DNA of 64,000 nucleotides from Phaeobacter inhibens DSM 16374. Lineage in GTDB: Bacteria > Pseudomonadota > Alphaproteobacteria > Rhodobacterales > Rhodobacteraceae. Below are positions 51,791-62,700 of the stretch, piece by piece. The position numbers and the translations under genes are program-made. Under the pieces are notes generated by a model, which did not search any database, had not been told where the DNA came from, and was given only the letters and a program-made list of their open reading frames with translations. Position 1 is the stretch's first letter. Every line of letters begins with the position of its first letter. The stretch lies in NCBI RefSeq assembly GCF_000473105.1, contig NZ_KI421498.1, positions 682,001 through 746,000 of the forward strand, read 5' to 3'.

Positions 51791-52188
51791 TGCCCGAAGT
51801 TACCATTCATATCGGGGGTCGCGGTTTTGAGGTCTCCTGCCAGGAGGGCGAAGAGAGCTATCTGCATTCCGCCGCCAAAATGCTGGACGATGAGGCGCAG
51901 GTGTTGTCCGATCAGATCGGGCGGATGCCTGAGGCACGGATGCTGTTGATGGCTGGGCTGATGCTCGCGGATAAAACGGCGGCTGTTGAGGACCGCATCA
52001 AGGAGGTTGAGGCCGAGTTGGCGGAGCGCAATGCCGAGTTGGCGGAGCTGCGCGCGGCCCCCGCACCGGAGCCGGAACGGATTGAGGTGCCGGTGGTGCC
52101 GCCGCTGGTGACCGAAACATTGGCGGAGCTGGCCGCGCGTACCGAAGCGTTGGCGCAGGAGCTGGAAGAGCAAACCGCGGCGGGCTAG
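51790..52188 (+). CDS. zapA: Cell division protein ZapA
   Basis: A 132-residue ZapA-like protein. The N-terminal 75 residues match the ZapA fold (MPEVTIHIGGRGFEVSCQEGEE, followed by LHSAAKMLDDEAQ and MAGLMLADK), and the C-terminal half is a coiled coil rich in Glu and Ala. ZapA cross-links FtsZ filaments at midcell. It is translationally coupled to the coiled-coil gene before it and is followed by a strong terminator with T7. Confidence 0.92.
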   Translation: MPEVTIHIGGRGFEVSCQEGEESYLHSAAKMLDDEAQVLSDQIGRMPEARMLLMAGLMLADKTAAVEDRIKEVEAELAERNAELAELRAAPAPEPERIEVPVVPPLVTETLAELAARTEALAQELEEQTAAG

Positions 52189-52220
52189 CTCGTCCAGCCT
52201 TAAAGTTGTTACATGATATA

Positions 52221-52257
52221 ATCGCCGCAAGCATCTGGGCTTGCGGCGATTTTTTTG
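52221..52257 (+). terminator. Terminator of the zapA operon
   Basis: A perfect 12-bp stem ATCGCCGCAAGC/GCTTGCGGCGAT with a 6-nt loop followed by T7. Confidence 0.92.
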
Positions 52258-52264
52258 GGCCAGC

Positions 52265-52741
52265 TTATCGTCCGGACATGAATTCGAGCAGCAGCGTGCC
52301 GAGCAGCTGGGCGAGGGCGGTCTCTGCCGCGTCCTCTCCGACAATGTCGGCAATCGCGCTGCGATAGGTCGACAGCGCAAGCTGAATCGCCTCATCCGCC
52401 GCGATCTCCTCGGCGGTCTTGCCGCGCAGATAGTCGAAAATCAGCGCCATCTCACGGGCAAAACTAGGCCGTAGCAGGTCCCTCAGCTGCGCCAGTTTCT
52501 GTGCCTCGGTCGCATCTGGCGCGATGGCCAGGGACGTGAATGCGCCCATGACCTGATGCGTGCACGCCAGAAACAACGCCTCCTTGGTCGGGAAATAGTG
52601 ATAGAGCGCGCTTTTGGACAGCCCCAGATGCGCGCCAATCTTGCGCATACTGCTGCCGGCATAGCCATGGCGTGAAAAATACTCTGCCGCGCGGCGCGCG
52701 AGGTCCTGGCTGTAGGCGTCGTGGTCAACAATCTTTGGCAT
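52265..52741 (-). CDS. TetR-family transcriptional regulator
   Basis: A 158-residue, rather short TetR regulator. ATG 52741 (MPKIVDHDAYSQDLARRAAEYFSRHG) is preferred because the longer frame crosses the operator-like repeat. The helix-turn-helix is SSMRKIGAHLGLSKSALYHYFPTKEALFLAC (about 28-55, in parts). The ligand domain is compact. It is divergent from a membrane methyltransferase-like gene with 133 bp between starts, and the inverted repeat at 52742-52765 directly before its start suggests autoregulation. Confidence 0.9.
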   Translation of the reverse strand: MPKIVDHDAYSQDLARRAAEYFSRHGYAGSSMRKIGAHLGLSKSALYHYFPTKEALFLACTHQVMGAFTSLAIAPDATEAQKLAQLRDLLRPSFAREMALIFDYLRGKTAEEIAADEAIQLALSTYRSAIADIVGEDAAETALAQLLGTLLLEFMSGR

Positions 52742-52765
52742 TATTTCGTCCGGTTGGTCGAAATA
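52742..52765. promoter_or_regulatory. Candidate TetR operator
   Basis: TATTTCG (52742-52748) and CGAAATA (52759-52765) form an inverted repeat with 10 bp spacing next to the TetR start. A third half-site CGAAATA lies at 52818-52824 near the divergent gene. Confidence 0.6.
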
Positions 52766-52874
52766 GAATTGACAGAGCTCAATCAAGCTGTCCAATTGTT
52801 TTTGTAGACCACTTGGACGAAATAACAGCCCGTCTTGAGCAAGAACGCGGCGAAGATCACGAAAGGGCATCTGA

Positions 52875-53555
52875 ATGAGCAGCAGTTATGGCGGTGTCGA
52901 CCGCTCCCATGGACGGTCCTTGCGCACCAAACTGGGCTTTGCAGCCCTGCATGCGGGATCGGTGTCGATCTGCCTCTGGCTGGCCTTTGGTGGGGCGGGT
53001 TGGCCGGACCCTTTGCGCGTGAAAATCCTCGCCGGGGCGGCTGTGCTGTATTTTCTGCGCCATCTGGTAACGCTGTTTGTCCTGCTCCAGCGTAAGGTCG
53101 ATCTGTCCGAAGGGCTGGGGTTGGCGGTGTTTATGGCGGCCTTTGAAATCGGGTTTCTGTTGCTTGGCACCGGCATCATCTCTGGTGAGGCGACGCCGTT
53201 TGGCCCCTGGGATATGCTGGGCGGTGCGCTGCTGCTGATCGGTTCTGTGGTCAACACCGGATCAGAGCTGCAGCGATGGCACTGGAAAAAGCGACCAGAG
53301 AGTAAGGGCCATTGTTACACCGATGGCCTGTTTGCCTATTCGATGCATGTGAATTACCTCGGCGACAGTATTCTGTTCACCGGATGGGCAATCCTGACAG
53401 CATCGCTTTGGGCGGCGGTTGTTCCAATGCTGATGACCGGCATGTTTCTCTTCTACCATATTCCGGCGCTGGACCGGTATCTGGCGGATCGCTACGGGGC
53501 GGAGTTTCGGGCCTATGCTGCGCGGACGGCGAAATTCCTGCCCTTCGTCTACTGA
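52875..53555 (+). CDS. Isoprenylcysteine methyltransferase-like/DUF1295 membrane protein
   Basis: A 226-residue membrane protein with about six hydrophobic segments (for example 28-45, 52-72, 82-105 and 165-190). The C-terminal part carries GSELQRWHWKKRPESKGHCYTDGLFAYSMHVNYLGD and a closing RYGAEFRAYAARTAKFLPFVY, the pattern of the ICMT/DUF1295 superfamily, whose members are methyltransferases or steroid reductases. The real substrate is unknown. It is divergent from a TetR gene that probably controls it. Confidence 0.85.
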   Translation: MSSSYGGVDRSHGRSLRTKLGFAALHAGSVSICLWLAFGGAGWPDPLRVKILAGAAVLYFLRHLVTLFVLLQRKVDLSEGLGLAVFMAAFEIGFLLLGTGIISGEATPFGPWDMLGGALLLIGSVVNTGSELQRWHWKKRPESKGHCYTDGLFAYSMHVNYLGDSILFTGWAILTASLWAAVVPMLMTGMFLFYHIPALDRYLADRYGAEFRAYAARTAKFLPFVY

Positions 53556-53591
53556 GGCGGCGCGGTCGCGGAGTGCTTGCAGGACGCAAGA

Positions 53592-53624
53592 AAAAGCCTG
53601 CCACACAGAATGTGGCAGGCTTTT
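53592..53624. terminator. Bidirectional terminator between convergent genes
   Basis: A perfect 14-bp stem AAAAGCCTGCCACA/TGTGGCAGGCTTTT with a 5-nt loop, serving the DUF1295 gene and the glutaredoxin gene. Confidence 0.9.
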
Positions 53625-53669
53625 CCATCGTGTCGCTACGCTGATCGTCTCAGATCCGCCGCCGCAGGT

Positions 53670-54032
53670 TTAGCCGTTGGCTTCGCGGATCTTGTCAGCG
53701 GCGTCTTTGTCGAAGGTGACGCCGTTCTGTTCAAACATGCCGTCCAATTCACCCGACAGGGTCATCTCGGTGATGATGTCGCAACCGCCCACAAACTCAC
53801 CTTTGACATAGAGCTGGGGAATGGTCGGCCAATCGGAATAGTCCTTGATGCCCGCGCGGATTTCCTCATCGGCCAGCACATTCACATCGGTGTAGTCAAC
53901 GCCGATATAATTCAGGACGCCAGCCACGCGGGAGGAGAAGCCACATTGCGGCATATCCTTGGTGCCCTTCATGAAGAGCACGACATCGCTGGCTTTGACG
54001 GTTTCGTCGATGCGGGTTTTTACGTCGGTCAT
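53670..54032 (-). CDS. grxD: Monothiol glutaredoxin, Grx4 family
   Basis: A 120-residue CGFS-type glutaredoxin. ATG 54032 ([24 protein letters not shown]) is chosen. The motif [11 protein letters not shown] holds the iron-sulfur ligand Cys (about 38), with [19 protein letters not shown] for glutathione binding. These proteins carry [2Fe-2S] clusters and pair with BolA proteins. A bolA-type gene is two genes upstream on the same strand, so the context supports an Fe-S trafficking or iron-sensing role. Confidence 0.96.
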   Translation of the reverse strand: MTDVKTRIDETVKASDVVLFMKGTKDMPQCGFSSRVAGVLNYIGVDYTDVNVLADEEIRAGIKDYSDWPTIPQLYVKGEFVGGCDIITEMTLSGELDGMFEQNGVTFDKDAADKIREANG

Positions 54033-54133
54033 ATTGCGTTTCCTTTTGGCGGATGGGCCGTTGGTCCGTTGTCCGTCATATAGGCACAAAGAGAGGGATT
54101 GCCAATCGGCACAGGATATTTCAGGTGGCGCTG

Positions 54134-54364
54134 TTACTTTTTCCCCTTGGGCACAAAGAAGCGGGCGTATTCGTCCGGGTCCTTGGGCACCTTCCATGTC
54201 CGCATGGAGCCGCCCCCCATGCCCGACTGATAATCAGAGCGTAAGGTGTGGTAATTCGGATCGGTCTCATCCTCTTCAATCGGCGGACGGCGCTGGCCAA
54301 TCAGCGCGACAAGCGCGGTCATGACAACGATGCCGAGGATCAGAAGGGACATGAACAGCGACAT
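54134..54364 (-). CDS. Small membrane protein between bolA and grxD
   Basis: A 76-residue protein with one N-terminal membrane helix (about 2-23, [21 protein letters not shown]) and a polar tail of about 50 residues ending RFFVPKGKK. It lies 6 bp after the bolA-type gene on the same strand and 101 bp before grxD, so it is in the operon. I do not recognise a named family; the function is unknown. The position hints at a membrane link to Fe-S metabolism, without direct evidence. Confidence 0.75.
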   Translation of the reverse strand: MSLFMSLLILGIVVMTALVALIGQRRPPIEEDETDPNYHTLRSDYQSGMGGGSMRTWKVPKDPDEYARFFVPKGKK

Positions 54365-54370
54365 GACAGG

Positions 54371-54607
54371 TTACTCGGGCGCCTTGGTGGTCAGCGCAAG
54401 GGCGTGCAGCTCTCCATTGGCGCCATCCATCTTGCCCTTCAGCGCGGCATAGACAGCGCGTTGCTGCTGAACGCGGTTTTTGCCGCGAAAGCTCTCATCG
54501 ATAACCATCGCGGACATATGCACACCATCATGGCCACCAACCTGAATTTCCGCATCGGGGAAACTCTCGCGCAGCAGGTCTTCGATTTCTTGGGCTTGCA
54601 TCGGCAT
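54371..54607 (-). CDS. BolA/IbaG family protein
   Basis: A 78-residue BolA-fold protein with the invariant-type His in VGGHDGVHMSAMVIDESFRGKNRVQQQRAVYAAL (in parts). BolA proteins form [2Fe-2S]-bridged heterodimers with CGFS glutaredoxins, one of which is encoded two genes downstream. The start could be the second Met (54601). It begins the minus-strand cluster bolA, small membrane protein, grxD. Confidence 0.92.
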   Translation of the reverse strand: MPMQAQEIEDLLRESFPDAEIQVGGHDGVHMSAMVIDESFRGKNRVQQQRAVYAALKGKMDGANGELHALALTTKAPE

Positions 54608-54674
54608 TGGGGGGATGTCCTTATTTCTAGCTTATTGAAAATGTAGGGTGCTGCAGGGACCTCTGCAAGGCGGA

Positions 54675-55223
54675 TTAGCCGCGTGGCACCACATAGGGGG
54701 CAAGGCGCGGCACGAACTCAGGAACCTGCGCCAGAGCGTCCTGAACCTCCGGTTCCTCAAAATCCCAGATCGAGGTGCCATCGCGCACGGCAAGGGTCTC
54801 ACTCAGGCGGGCCAGTTGTGCCCGCAGCTCGTCCGGCAGTGTCAGGGCGGCGGCCTCCTGCAAGATCAGCAGCGCCTCATGGATGGGGCGCAGGACACGC
54901 AGGGCGTAGGTCATATGGGGCAGAAGGTCAGGGTCGTCGCGCCATGTCTCGCCCTGAAACAGCACCTCTGTCACCCGCTGCCCGGCGCCGGCGCAGGAAT
55001 AGGCGATACAGCCGCCAAAACCCCGGGTATTCAGATTGGCGTGGATGGTGCAGCTGAAACAGGATTGCGAGAGGTTGGGGCACGGGTGGTCCGTCTCCTT
55101 CAGGATCGCGAAATCCTCATCCGCCTGAAACGGGTAGGCCACACAGCAGAGCGCGGCGCAGCGGCTGCAATCTGCTGTCAGTTCGGGGAGGTCGATCTGT
55201 GCTGACTTGCCGGGCAGGGGCAT
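54675..55223 (-). CDS. Cysteine-rich conserved protein of unknown function
   Basis: A 182-residue protein. The N-terminal 65 residues contain the Cys cluster CSRCAALCC (about 19-27), CPNLSQSCFSC (about 48-58), GFGGCIAYSC (about 69-76) and GAGQRV. This arrangement resembles the Cys-rich module found before pentapeptide repeats in some actinobacterial proteins (from memory) and might bind a metal or Fe-S centre. No pentapeptide repeats follow here; the C-terminal part is helical. It is a single gene between purL and bolA. Confidence 0.75.
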   Translation of the reverse strand: MPLPGKSAQIDLPELTADCSRCAALCCVAYPFQADEDFAILKETDHPCPNLSQSCFSCTIHANLNTRGFGGCIAYSCAGAGQRVTEVLFQGETWRDDPDLLPHMTYALRVLRPIHEALLILQEAAALTLPDELRAQLARLSETLAVRDGTSIWDFEEPEVQDALAQVPEFVPRLAPYVVPRG

Positions 55224-55243
55224 GCGGTCACCTGAGAGAGGTC

Positions 55244-55277
55244 AAAAAAAGGGTGGGATGACGCCGCCATCCCACCC
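55244..55277 (-). terminator. Terminator of purL
   Basis: A perfect 10-bp stem GGGTGGGATG/CATCCCACCC with a 7-nt loop and T7 on the minus strand. Confidence 0.9.
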
Positions 55278-55319
55278 GGTATCCTGTCGTTGAGGACGCA
55301 GCCCCAACGCTGACTGTCT

Positions 55320-57485
<2,166 letters not shown>

Positions 57486-57618
57486 CCGTGTAACGTCCCC
57501 AATGGCTGCGATTGCGCGCCTTTTAGGGCAAGGAGGGCCAAGGGGGAAGGAAAAAGCGCAAGGTGACAGCTGGCGCCGCAGTGCGCTGTATAAATGTGGG
57601 TGGCCAGACAAGGAGAAG

Positions 57619-57643
57619 GGCCAGAGCCGATACGGCTCTGACC
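57619..57643 (-). terminator. Possible terminator of the PRC-barrel-like gene
   Basis: CAGAGCCG/CGGCTCTG with a 3-nt loop, extended by two G-C pairs past a mismatch; the minus-strand tail CTTCTCCTTG is T-poor. Confidence 0.5.
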
Positions 57644-57699
57644 CATAGGTGATCCCCGGCCCCGCGAGGAGCGGAGGCGATAGCTGTCGGCGATACCGT

Positions 57700-58095
57700 T
57701 TAGTTCAAGACGGATCCGTCGGTGAGCTTGTCCGGATTTTCGCTGGCGTAGGTCTCCAGCATGGTGCGCAGCTCGCCAGTGGTCTGACCCATGCGCAACA
57801 CGCCGTCGGTTTCCCACATGCCATCAAGGTTGAAGCGCAGGCCGCTCAGCTTGTCGGAGAAGCTGTCGCGGAATTCCACCAGGATCTTGCGATCTGGGCC
57901 CGGCTCGGTGCCGACCTCGACAACCTTGCCCAGGAACACGCCGTTAACGTCAACCACCGGGGCGCCCATGAATTCGATATTTTCCTCAAGGAAGGTCTCG
58001 CCCGCGTCATTCGGGGTGGCGTTTTCGGTTAGCACTTCAGCGCTTGCGGCGCCGGTCATTGCGATCAGGGCGGCGATAGAGGTCATGCGAAGCAT
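57700..58095 (-). CDS. Exported PRC-barrel-like protein
   Basis: A 131-residue protein with a signal peptide ([21 protein letters not shown]) and a short beta-rich domain around [21 protein letters not shown], which fits a PRC-barrel. Such domains occur in RNA processing, photosynthetic reaction centres and many periplasmic stress proteins. GGAGAG precedes ATG 58095; MTSIAALIA three codons in is an alternative start. No partner gene is adjacent and its role is unknown. Confidence 0.75.
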   Translation of the reverse strand: MLRMTSIAALIAMTGAASAEVLTENATPNDAGETFLEENIEFMGAPVVDVNGVFLGKVVEVGTEPGPDRKILVEFRDSFSDKLSGLRFNLDGMWETDGVLRMGQTTGELRTMLETYASENPDKLTDGSVLN

Positions 58096-58470
58096 ATTTG
58101 CTCTCCTTCAAGTCAGTTATGTCGTTTGCTTACGATCTGGCTACTCAACGGGACGGCTCCGTCGAAGGTTCCTGACTTTTTTCAAATAGGATCGGTTTTT
58201 ATGCGGTGATCAACCGAATTATCATTGTTCAACCCATTGATAGGGATGAGTTAACTCGGATCGGAATACTTCGGGAAATCATGTGCCGTGAAAATCGCAG
58301 GGGCGGTAGTTTTCCTGTCGGTGCAAGCGATATCTGCATGCGGAGGGGTGATAAATCCGGCAATAGCGCTGAAATTTGCAGCAGTTGCGTTCGGATCGTA
58401 CACGAAGGCCGGTCAAGGCGGGATCTGCTGGTTGACGGTGGCAAGGATGGCTGTGACCTTGCAGGTGCCG

Positions 58471-58505
58471 ATATCGCCAGACCTGCCTATATCGCCAGAC
58501 CTGCC
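58471..58505. repeat. Short tandem direct repeat
   Basis: Two perfect 17-bp copies of ATATCGCCAGACCTGCC separated by one base, in non-coding DNA. Confidence 0.9.
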
Positions 58506-58529
58506 AGAGGCATGGAGCGGGTATCGGCC

Positions 58530-58558
58530 AAAAAAAAGGCCGAGCACTAAGCTCGGCC
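58530..58558 (-). terminator. Terminator of the LysR gene
   Basis: A perfect 8-bp stem GGCCGAGC/GCTCGGCC with a 5-nt loop and at least eight T on the minus strand, 140 bp after the LysR stop. Confidence 0.85.
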
Positions 58559-58700
58559 GAAGTCCAACAGGGAGGTATGAAGGACGACAATGTCGCTGCC
58601 TTCGAGATGTGATTTAGGGGTGTGATGCGCCCCGATCAAGAGCAATCAGACTGGGAAAATGACAAGGCCGCCATGCATTTTTTGCATGGCTCTCTGAATG

Positions 58701-59606
58701 TCAGATTTTGCCCAGTTCTTTCATGTGCTTGCGATGTGCAATAATCTCATTCTGGACGAAGTCCCGGAATGCGGAAATCCGCCGGGAATGGCGCAATTCT
58801 TCCGGGTAGGCGAGATAGACCGGCACGTCGCTGGTGTCCTCTTCCTGCAGGACTGGCACAAGATCAGGGAAGTCCTCGGTCACGTAATCCGGCAACACCC
58901 CGATGCCCAGATCATGGATCACGCCCTGTAGCACACCAAAGTAGTTGTTCACTGTCAGCAGGGAGGACGGGTTATGGGTCATCAGTTTCTGCACCAGAAC
59001 GGCAGCCGAGCCGACCTGAGCGGAGCGAGGGTTCTGGCAGATCAGCCGGTGATCGACAATATCCTCCGCCTGTTCCGGTGCGCCGTTGCGTTCGACGTAG
59101 GCGCGTGAGGCATATAGTTTCATCTGCACGGTCATCAGACGCTTGCGGATCAGATCCGCCTGGCTGGGTTCCTTCATACGGATGGCCACATCCGCCTCGC
59201 GCATGGGCAGGTCCAGCACGCGCTCTTCCAGCATCAGATCAATCTTCAGGTCCGGGTATTGCTCATAAAGCTTGGTCAGGCGCGGCGCCAGCCACAGGGT
59301 ACCAAAGCCAAAGGTGGTGGTGACGCGCAGCTCTCCGAACACTTCTTCTTCGCTGTCGCGGATGCGGGCGGAGGCGGCCTCCAGCCGTTTTGACATCGAT
59401 TTGGTGGCGTCAAACAACAGCTCGCCCTGTTCGGTCAGAATCAACCCCCGCGCGTGGCGGTGAAACAGTGTCGAACTCAGGCTCTCTTCCAATGCGCGAA
59501 TCTGTCGGCTGACCGCCGATTGCGACAAGTTCAGCTTGTCGCCTGCGTGGGTCAGACTGCCTGCGTCCGCCACCGCGTGAAATATTCTAAGCTTATCCCA
59601 ATCCAT
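58701..59606 (-). CDS. LysR-family transcriptional regulator divergent from the indolepyruvate oxidoreductase
   Basis: A 301-residue LysR regulator. The N-terminus MDWDKLRIFHAVADAGSLTHAGDKLNLSQSAVSRQIRALEE (in parts) is a canonical winged helix; ATG 59606 is preferred over GTG 59615. The effector domain contains VFGELRVTTTFGFGTLWLAPRL. It is divergent from the large oxidoreductase gene with 169 bp between starts, so it may regulate it, but LysR genes of this subgroup (GcvA-like) often control unrelated targets. Confidence 0.92.
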   Translation of the reverse strand: MDWDKLRIFHAVADAGSLTHAGDKLNLSQSAVSRQIRALEESLSSTLFHRHARGLILTEQGELLFDATKSMSKRLEAASARIRDSEEEVFGELRVTTTFGFGTLWLAPRLTKLYEQYPDLKIDLMLEERVLDLPMREADVAIRMKEPSQADLIRKRLMTVQMKLYASRAYVERNGAPEQAEDIVDHRLICQNPRSAQVGSAAVLVQKLMTHNPSSLLTVNNYFGVLQGVIHDLGIGVLPDYVTEDFPDLVPVLQEEDTSDVPVYLAYPEELRHSRRISAFRDFVQNEIIAHRKHMKELGKI

Positions 59607-59775
59607 ACCCGTCACTTTCGATGCCTCTGTTGCAGCCTATATGAAATGTATCGAAACTTTCAATTTGATAGGGCGGTCAGAAACATATTCCGGCAAAAAA
59701 CAGTATACAGGTCAGTATTTATGACCTAATATGATGCCAAGAAGTGCAAGCTAATCGAGGTTGGGGAGGCCCAGG

Positions 59776-62700
59776 ATGAGCACGCAGAAAATTTCTCTGA
59801 ACGACAAATTTGATCTGACAAAATCTCAAGTAATGCTGAACGGCACGCAGGCGCTGGTGCGTCTGATGCTGATGCAGAAACATCGCGATAAGGCTGCAGG
59901 CCTTAACACCGCTGGTCTGGTCACGGGCTATCGCGGTTCGCCCCTTGGCGCGGTTGATATGCAGATGAAGCGGGCGGAAAAACATCTGACTGCCAGCGAT
60001 GTTACCTTTCAGTTTGGTCTGAACGAAGACCTCGCCGTGACTGCCCTGTGGGGCGCGCAGCAGGCCGAGGTGCGCGGCGAGGGCAAATACGACGGTGTCT
60101 TTGGGCTCTGGTACGGCAAGGGGCCGGGGGTGGACCGCTCAGGCGATGCGATCCGTCACGCCAATATGGCCGGCTCGTCCAAACACGGCGGCGTTTTGGT
60201 TGCGATGGGGGATGATCACACCGGCGAAAGCTCCACCGTGCTGCACCAGTCGGAATGGTCGCTGATGGATTGTTACCTGCCCATTGTCAGCCCGGCTGGC
60301 GTGCAGGAAATCCTGGATTACGGTGCTTATGGTCTGGCACTGAGCCGGTTTTCCGGTCTGTGGGTCGGGCTGAAAACGATGAAAGACACGATTGAGGTCA
60401 CATCCGTCGTCGATGGTGACCCCGACCGGATGAAGTTGGTCACGCCGGAGTTCGACATGCCTGCCGACGGGCTGAACATTCGTCTGGATGATGACCGGTT
60501 CCGCCAGGAAAACCGCATCATCGACTACAAGCGCTTTGCAGCGGAGGCGTTCAGCCACGCCAACAAGATGGACAAGCGCATGTGGGGCAAACCCGGTGCC
60601 AAGATCGGTTTTGTTGCGGCGGGCAAGAACTGGCTGGATCTGGTCCATGCCATGTCGCTGCTGAATATCGACGAGACCATGGCCGAACGTTTGGGCATCA
60701 CCACCTATAAGGTCGGCCAGACCTGGCCGCTGGATATGAAGGGCTTCAACGACTGGGCCGAAGGGCTGGATCTGATCGTGGTGGTCGAAGAAAAGCGAAA
60801 GCTGATCGAGATCCAGATCAAGGAAGCTATTTTTGACGACCGTCAGGGCCGCCGCGTCTACGGCTGGTACAAGGGCGGCGCGGGTGCGATGCACCGCGAA
60901 GAGCTGTTCCCGACCAAATACGCGCTAGACCCGATCATGATCGCCGAAAAACTTGGTCAGATCCTGATCGAAGAGGGGCGCGAAACGGAGGCGATCCGCG
61001 CCGGGCTGACCGCGCTGGATGATGCCAAACGCGCCGACAACGCCGAAGAGATCGCCGCCCGTCTGCCGTATTTCTGTTCGGGCTGCCCGCATAACTCCTC
61101 GACCAAGCTGCCCGACGGCAGCCGCGCCTATGCGGGCATCGGCTGTCACTTTATGGTGCAGTGGATGGATCGCGAAACCACCGGGTTCACCCATATGGGC
61201 GGCGAAGGCGTGAACTGGGTCGGTGAGGCGCCGTTTTCCAACCGCAAACACGTGTTCCAGAACCTCGGCGATGGCACTTACAACCATTCCGGCGTGCAGG
61301 CGATCCGGGCGGCGCTGGCCGAAGGGACGAATATCACCTTCAAGATCCTCTATAATGACGCCGTCGCCATGACCGGCGGACAAGAGGCCGAAGGTGGTCT
61401 GACCGCGCATCAGATCGCGCATGAGCTGACCGCGATGGGCATGAAGACCATCGCTGTGGTTTATGACGAGAAAGAAGACGTTGACGCGAAGCTGTTCCCG
61501 GCTGGCATGCGGATGCATGAGCGGGCCGAGCTGATGGCGGTGCAAAAGGAAATGGAAACGGTCGAAGGCGTCTCTGCCATCATCTATATCCAGACCTGCG
61601 CCGCCGAAAAACGCCGCCGCCGCAAGAAGGGCCTGTTCCCGGATCCCGACCAGCGTGTGTTCATCAACTCAGATGTCTGCGAAGGCTGCGGTGATTGCGG
61701 CGTGCAATCGAACTGCGTCTCCATCGTGCCGAAGGAAACGGAGCTGGGCCGTAAACGCGCCATTGATCAATCGTCCTGCAACAAGGATTTCAGCTGTGTC
61801 AAAGGCTTCTGCCCGTCCTTCCTGACCATCGAAGGTGCCAAGATCCGCAAGGAGCCGACCGCCGCACTGGACCTGCCGGACCTGCCCAAGCCAGAGCTGC
61901 CGAGCATCAACGGCACTCATAATGTGGTGATCACAGGTGTTGGCGGTACCGGCGTTGTCACCATCGGCGCGGTGCTTGCACAGGCCGCGCAGATTGATGG
62001 CAAGGGTGCCGGCATGATGGAAATGGCCGGTCTCGCCCAAAAGGGCGGCGCCGTGCATATCCACTGCCGGATCGCCAACAAGCCCGAGGACATCAGTGCC
62101 ATCCGTGTCGCCACTGGCGAAGCGCATGCGCTGATTGGCGGCGATCTGGTGGTCTCGGCCGGGGCGAAAACCATCGGGTTGATGAAAACCGGCAAGACCG
62201 GTGCGGTGGTGAACAGCCATGAAATCATCACTGGTGATTTCACCCGCGATACGAATTTCCAACTGCCTACTGACCGCCTTCAGGTCGCACTGGAGGCCCG
62301 GCTGCGGGATCGTCTGGATCTGTTTGATGCCTCCGATCTGGCGCGGGCCAGCATGGGCGACTCGATCTTTTCCAACATGATGATCTTTGGCGCAGCCTGG
62401 CAGCGTGGTTTGTTGCCGATCAGCCTGGAGGCCATTCAGGAGGCGATCACGCTCAATGGGGCTGCTGTTGAACGCAATTTACGCGCCTTTGATATCGGTC
62501 GCTGGGCGGTGCTATATCCGCAGGAGGTGCAGAAACTGATCGCGCCCAATGTGGTGGAGCTGCCGAAATCGCTTGAGGAGCAGATTGCCTTCCGCAGTGC
62601 GCAGCTGGTGGACTACCAAGGCCCGCGTCTGGCCAAACGCTATGGCAAGATGCTGGACGGCATTTCTGACAAGGCACTGAAGGAAGCGGTGGCCAAGGGC

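Larger units (their letters stand above)
58096..58700. other. Intergenic region between the PRC-like and LysR genes
   Basis: A 605-bp stretch with the LysR terminator (58530-58558) and a second hairpin GCCATGCA-T5-TGCATGGC (58670-58690). A 17-bp tandem repeat, ATATCGCCAGACCTGCC, occurs at 58471-58487 and 58489-58505. Plus-strand frames (58206-58550 and 58288-58617) run through both elements and are not supported as genes. Confidence 0.6.

Noticed and set aside
52189-52264. 6S RNA expected downstream of zapA
   Set aside because: Only 76 bp separate zapA from the next stop, filled mostly by a terminator; there is no room for a 6S RNA of about 160 nt.
58206-58617. Two plus-strand frames of 109-114 codons
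   Set aside because: Both run through a strong minus-strand terminator and a tandem repeat, and neither has a recognisable family.
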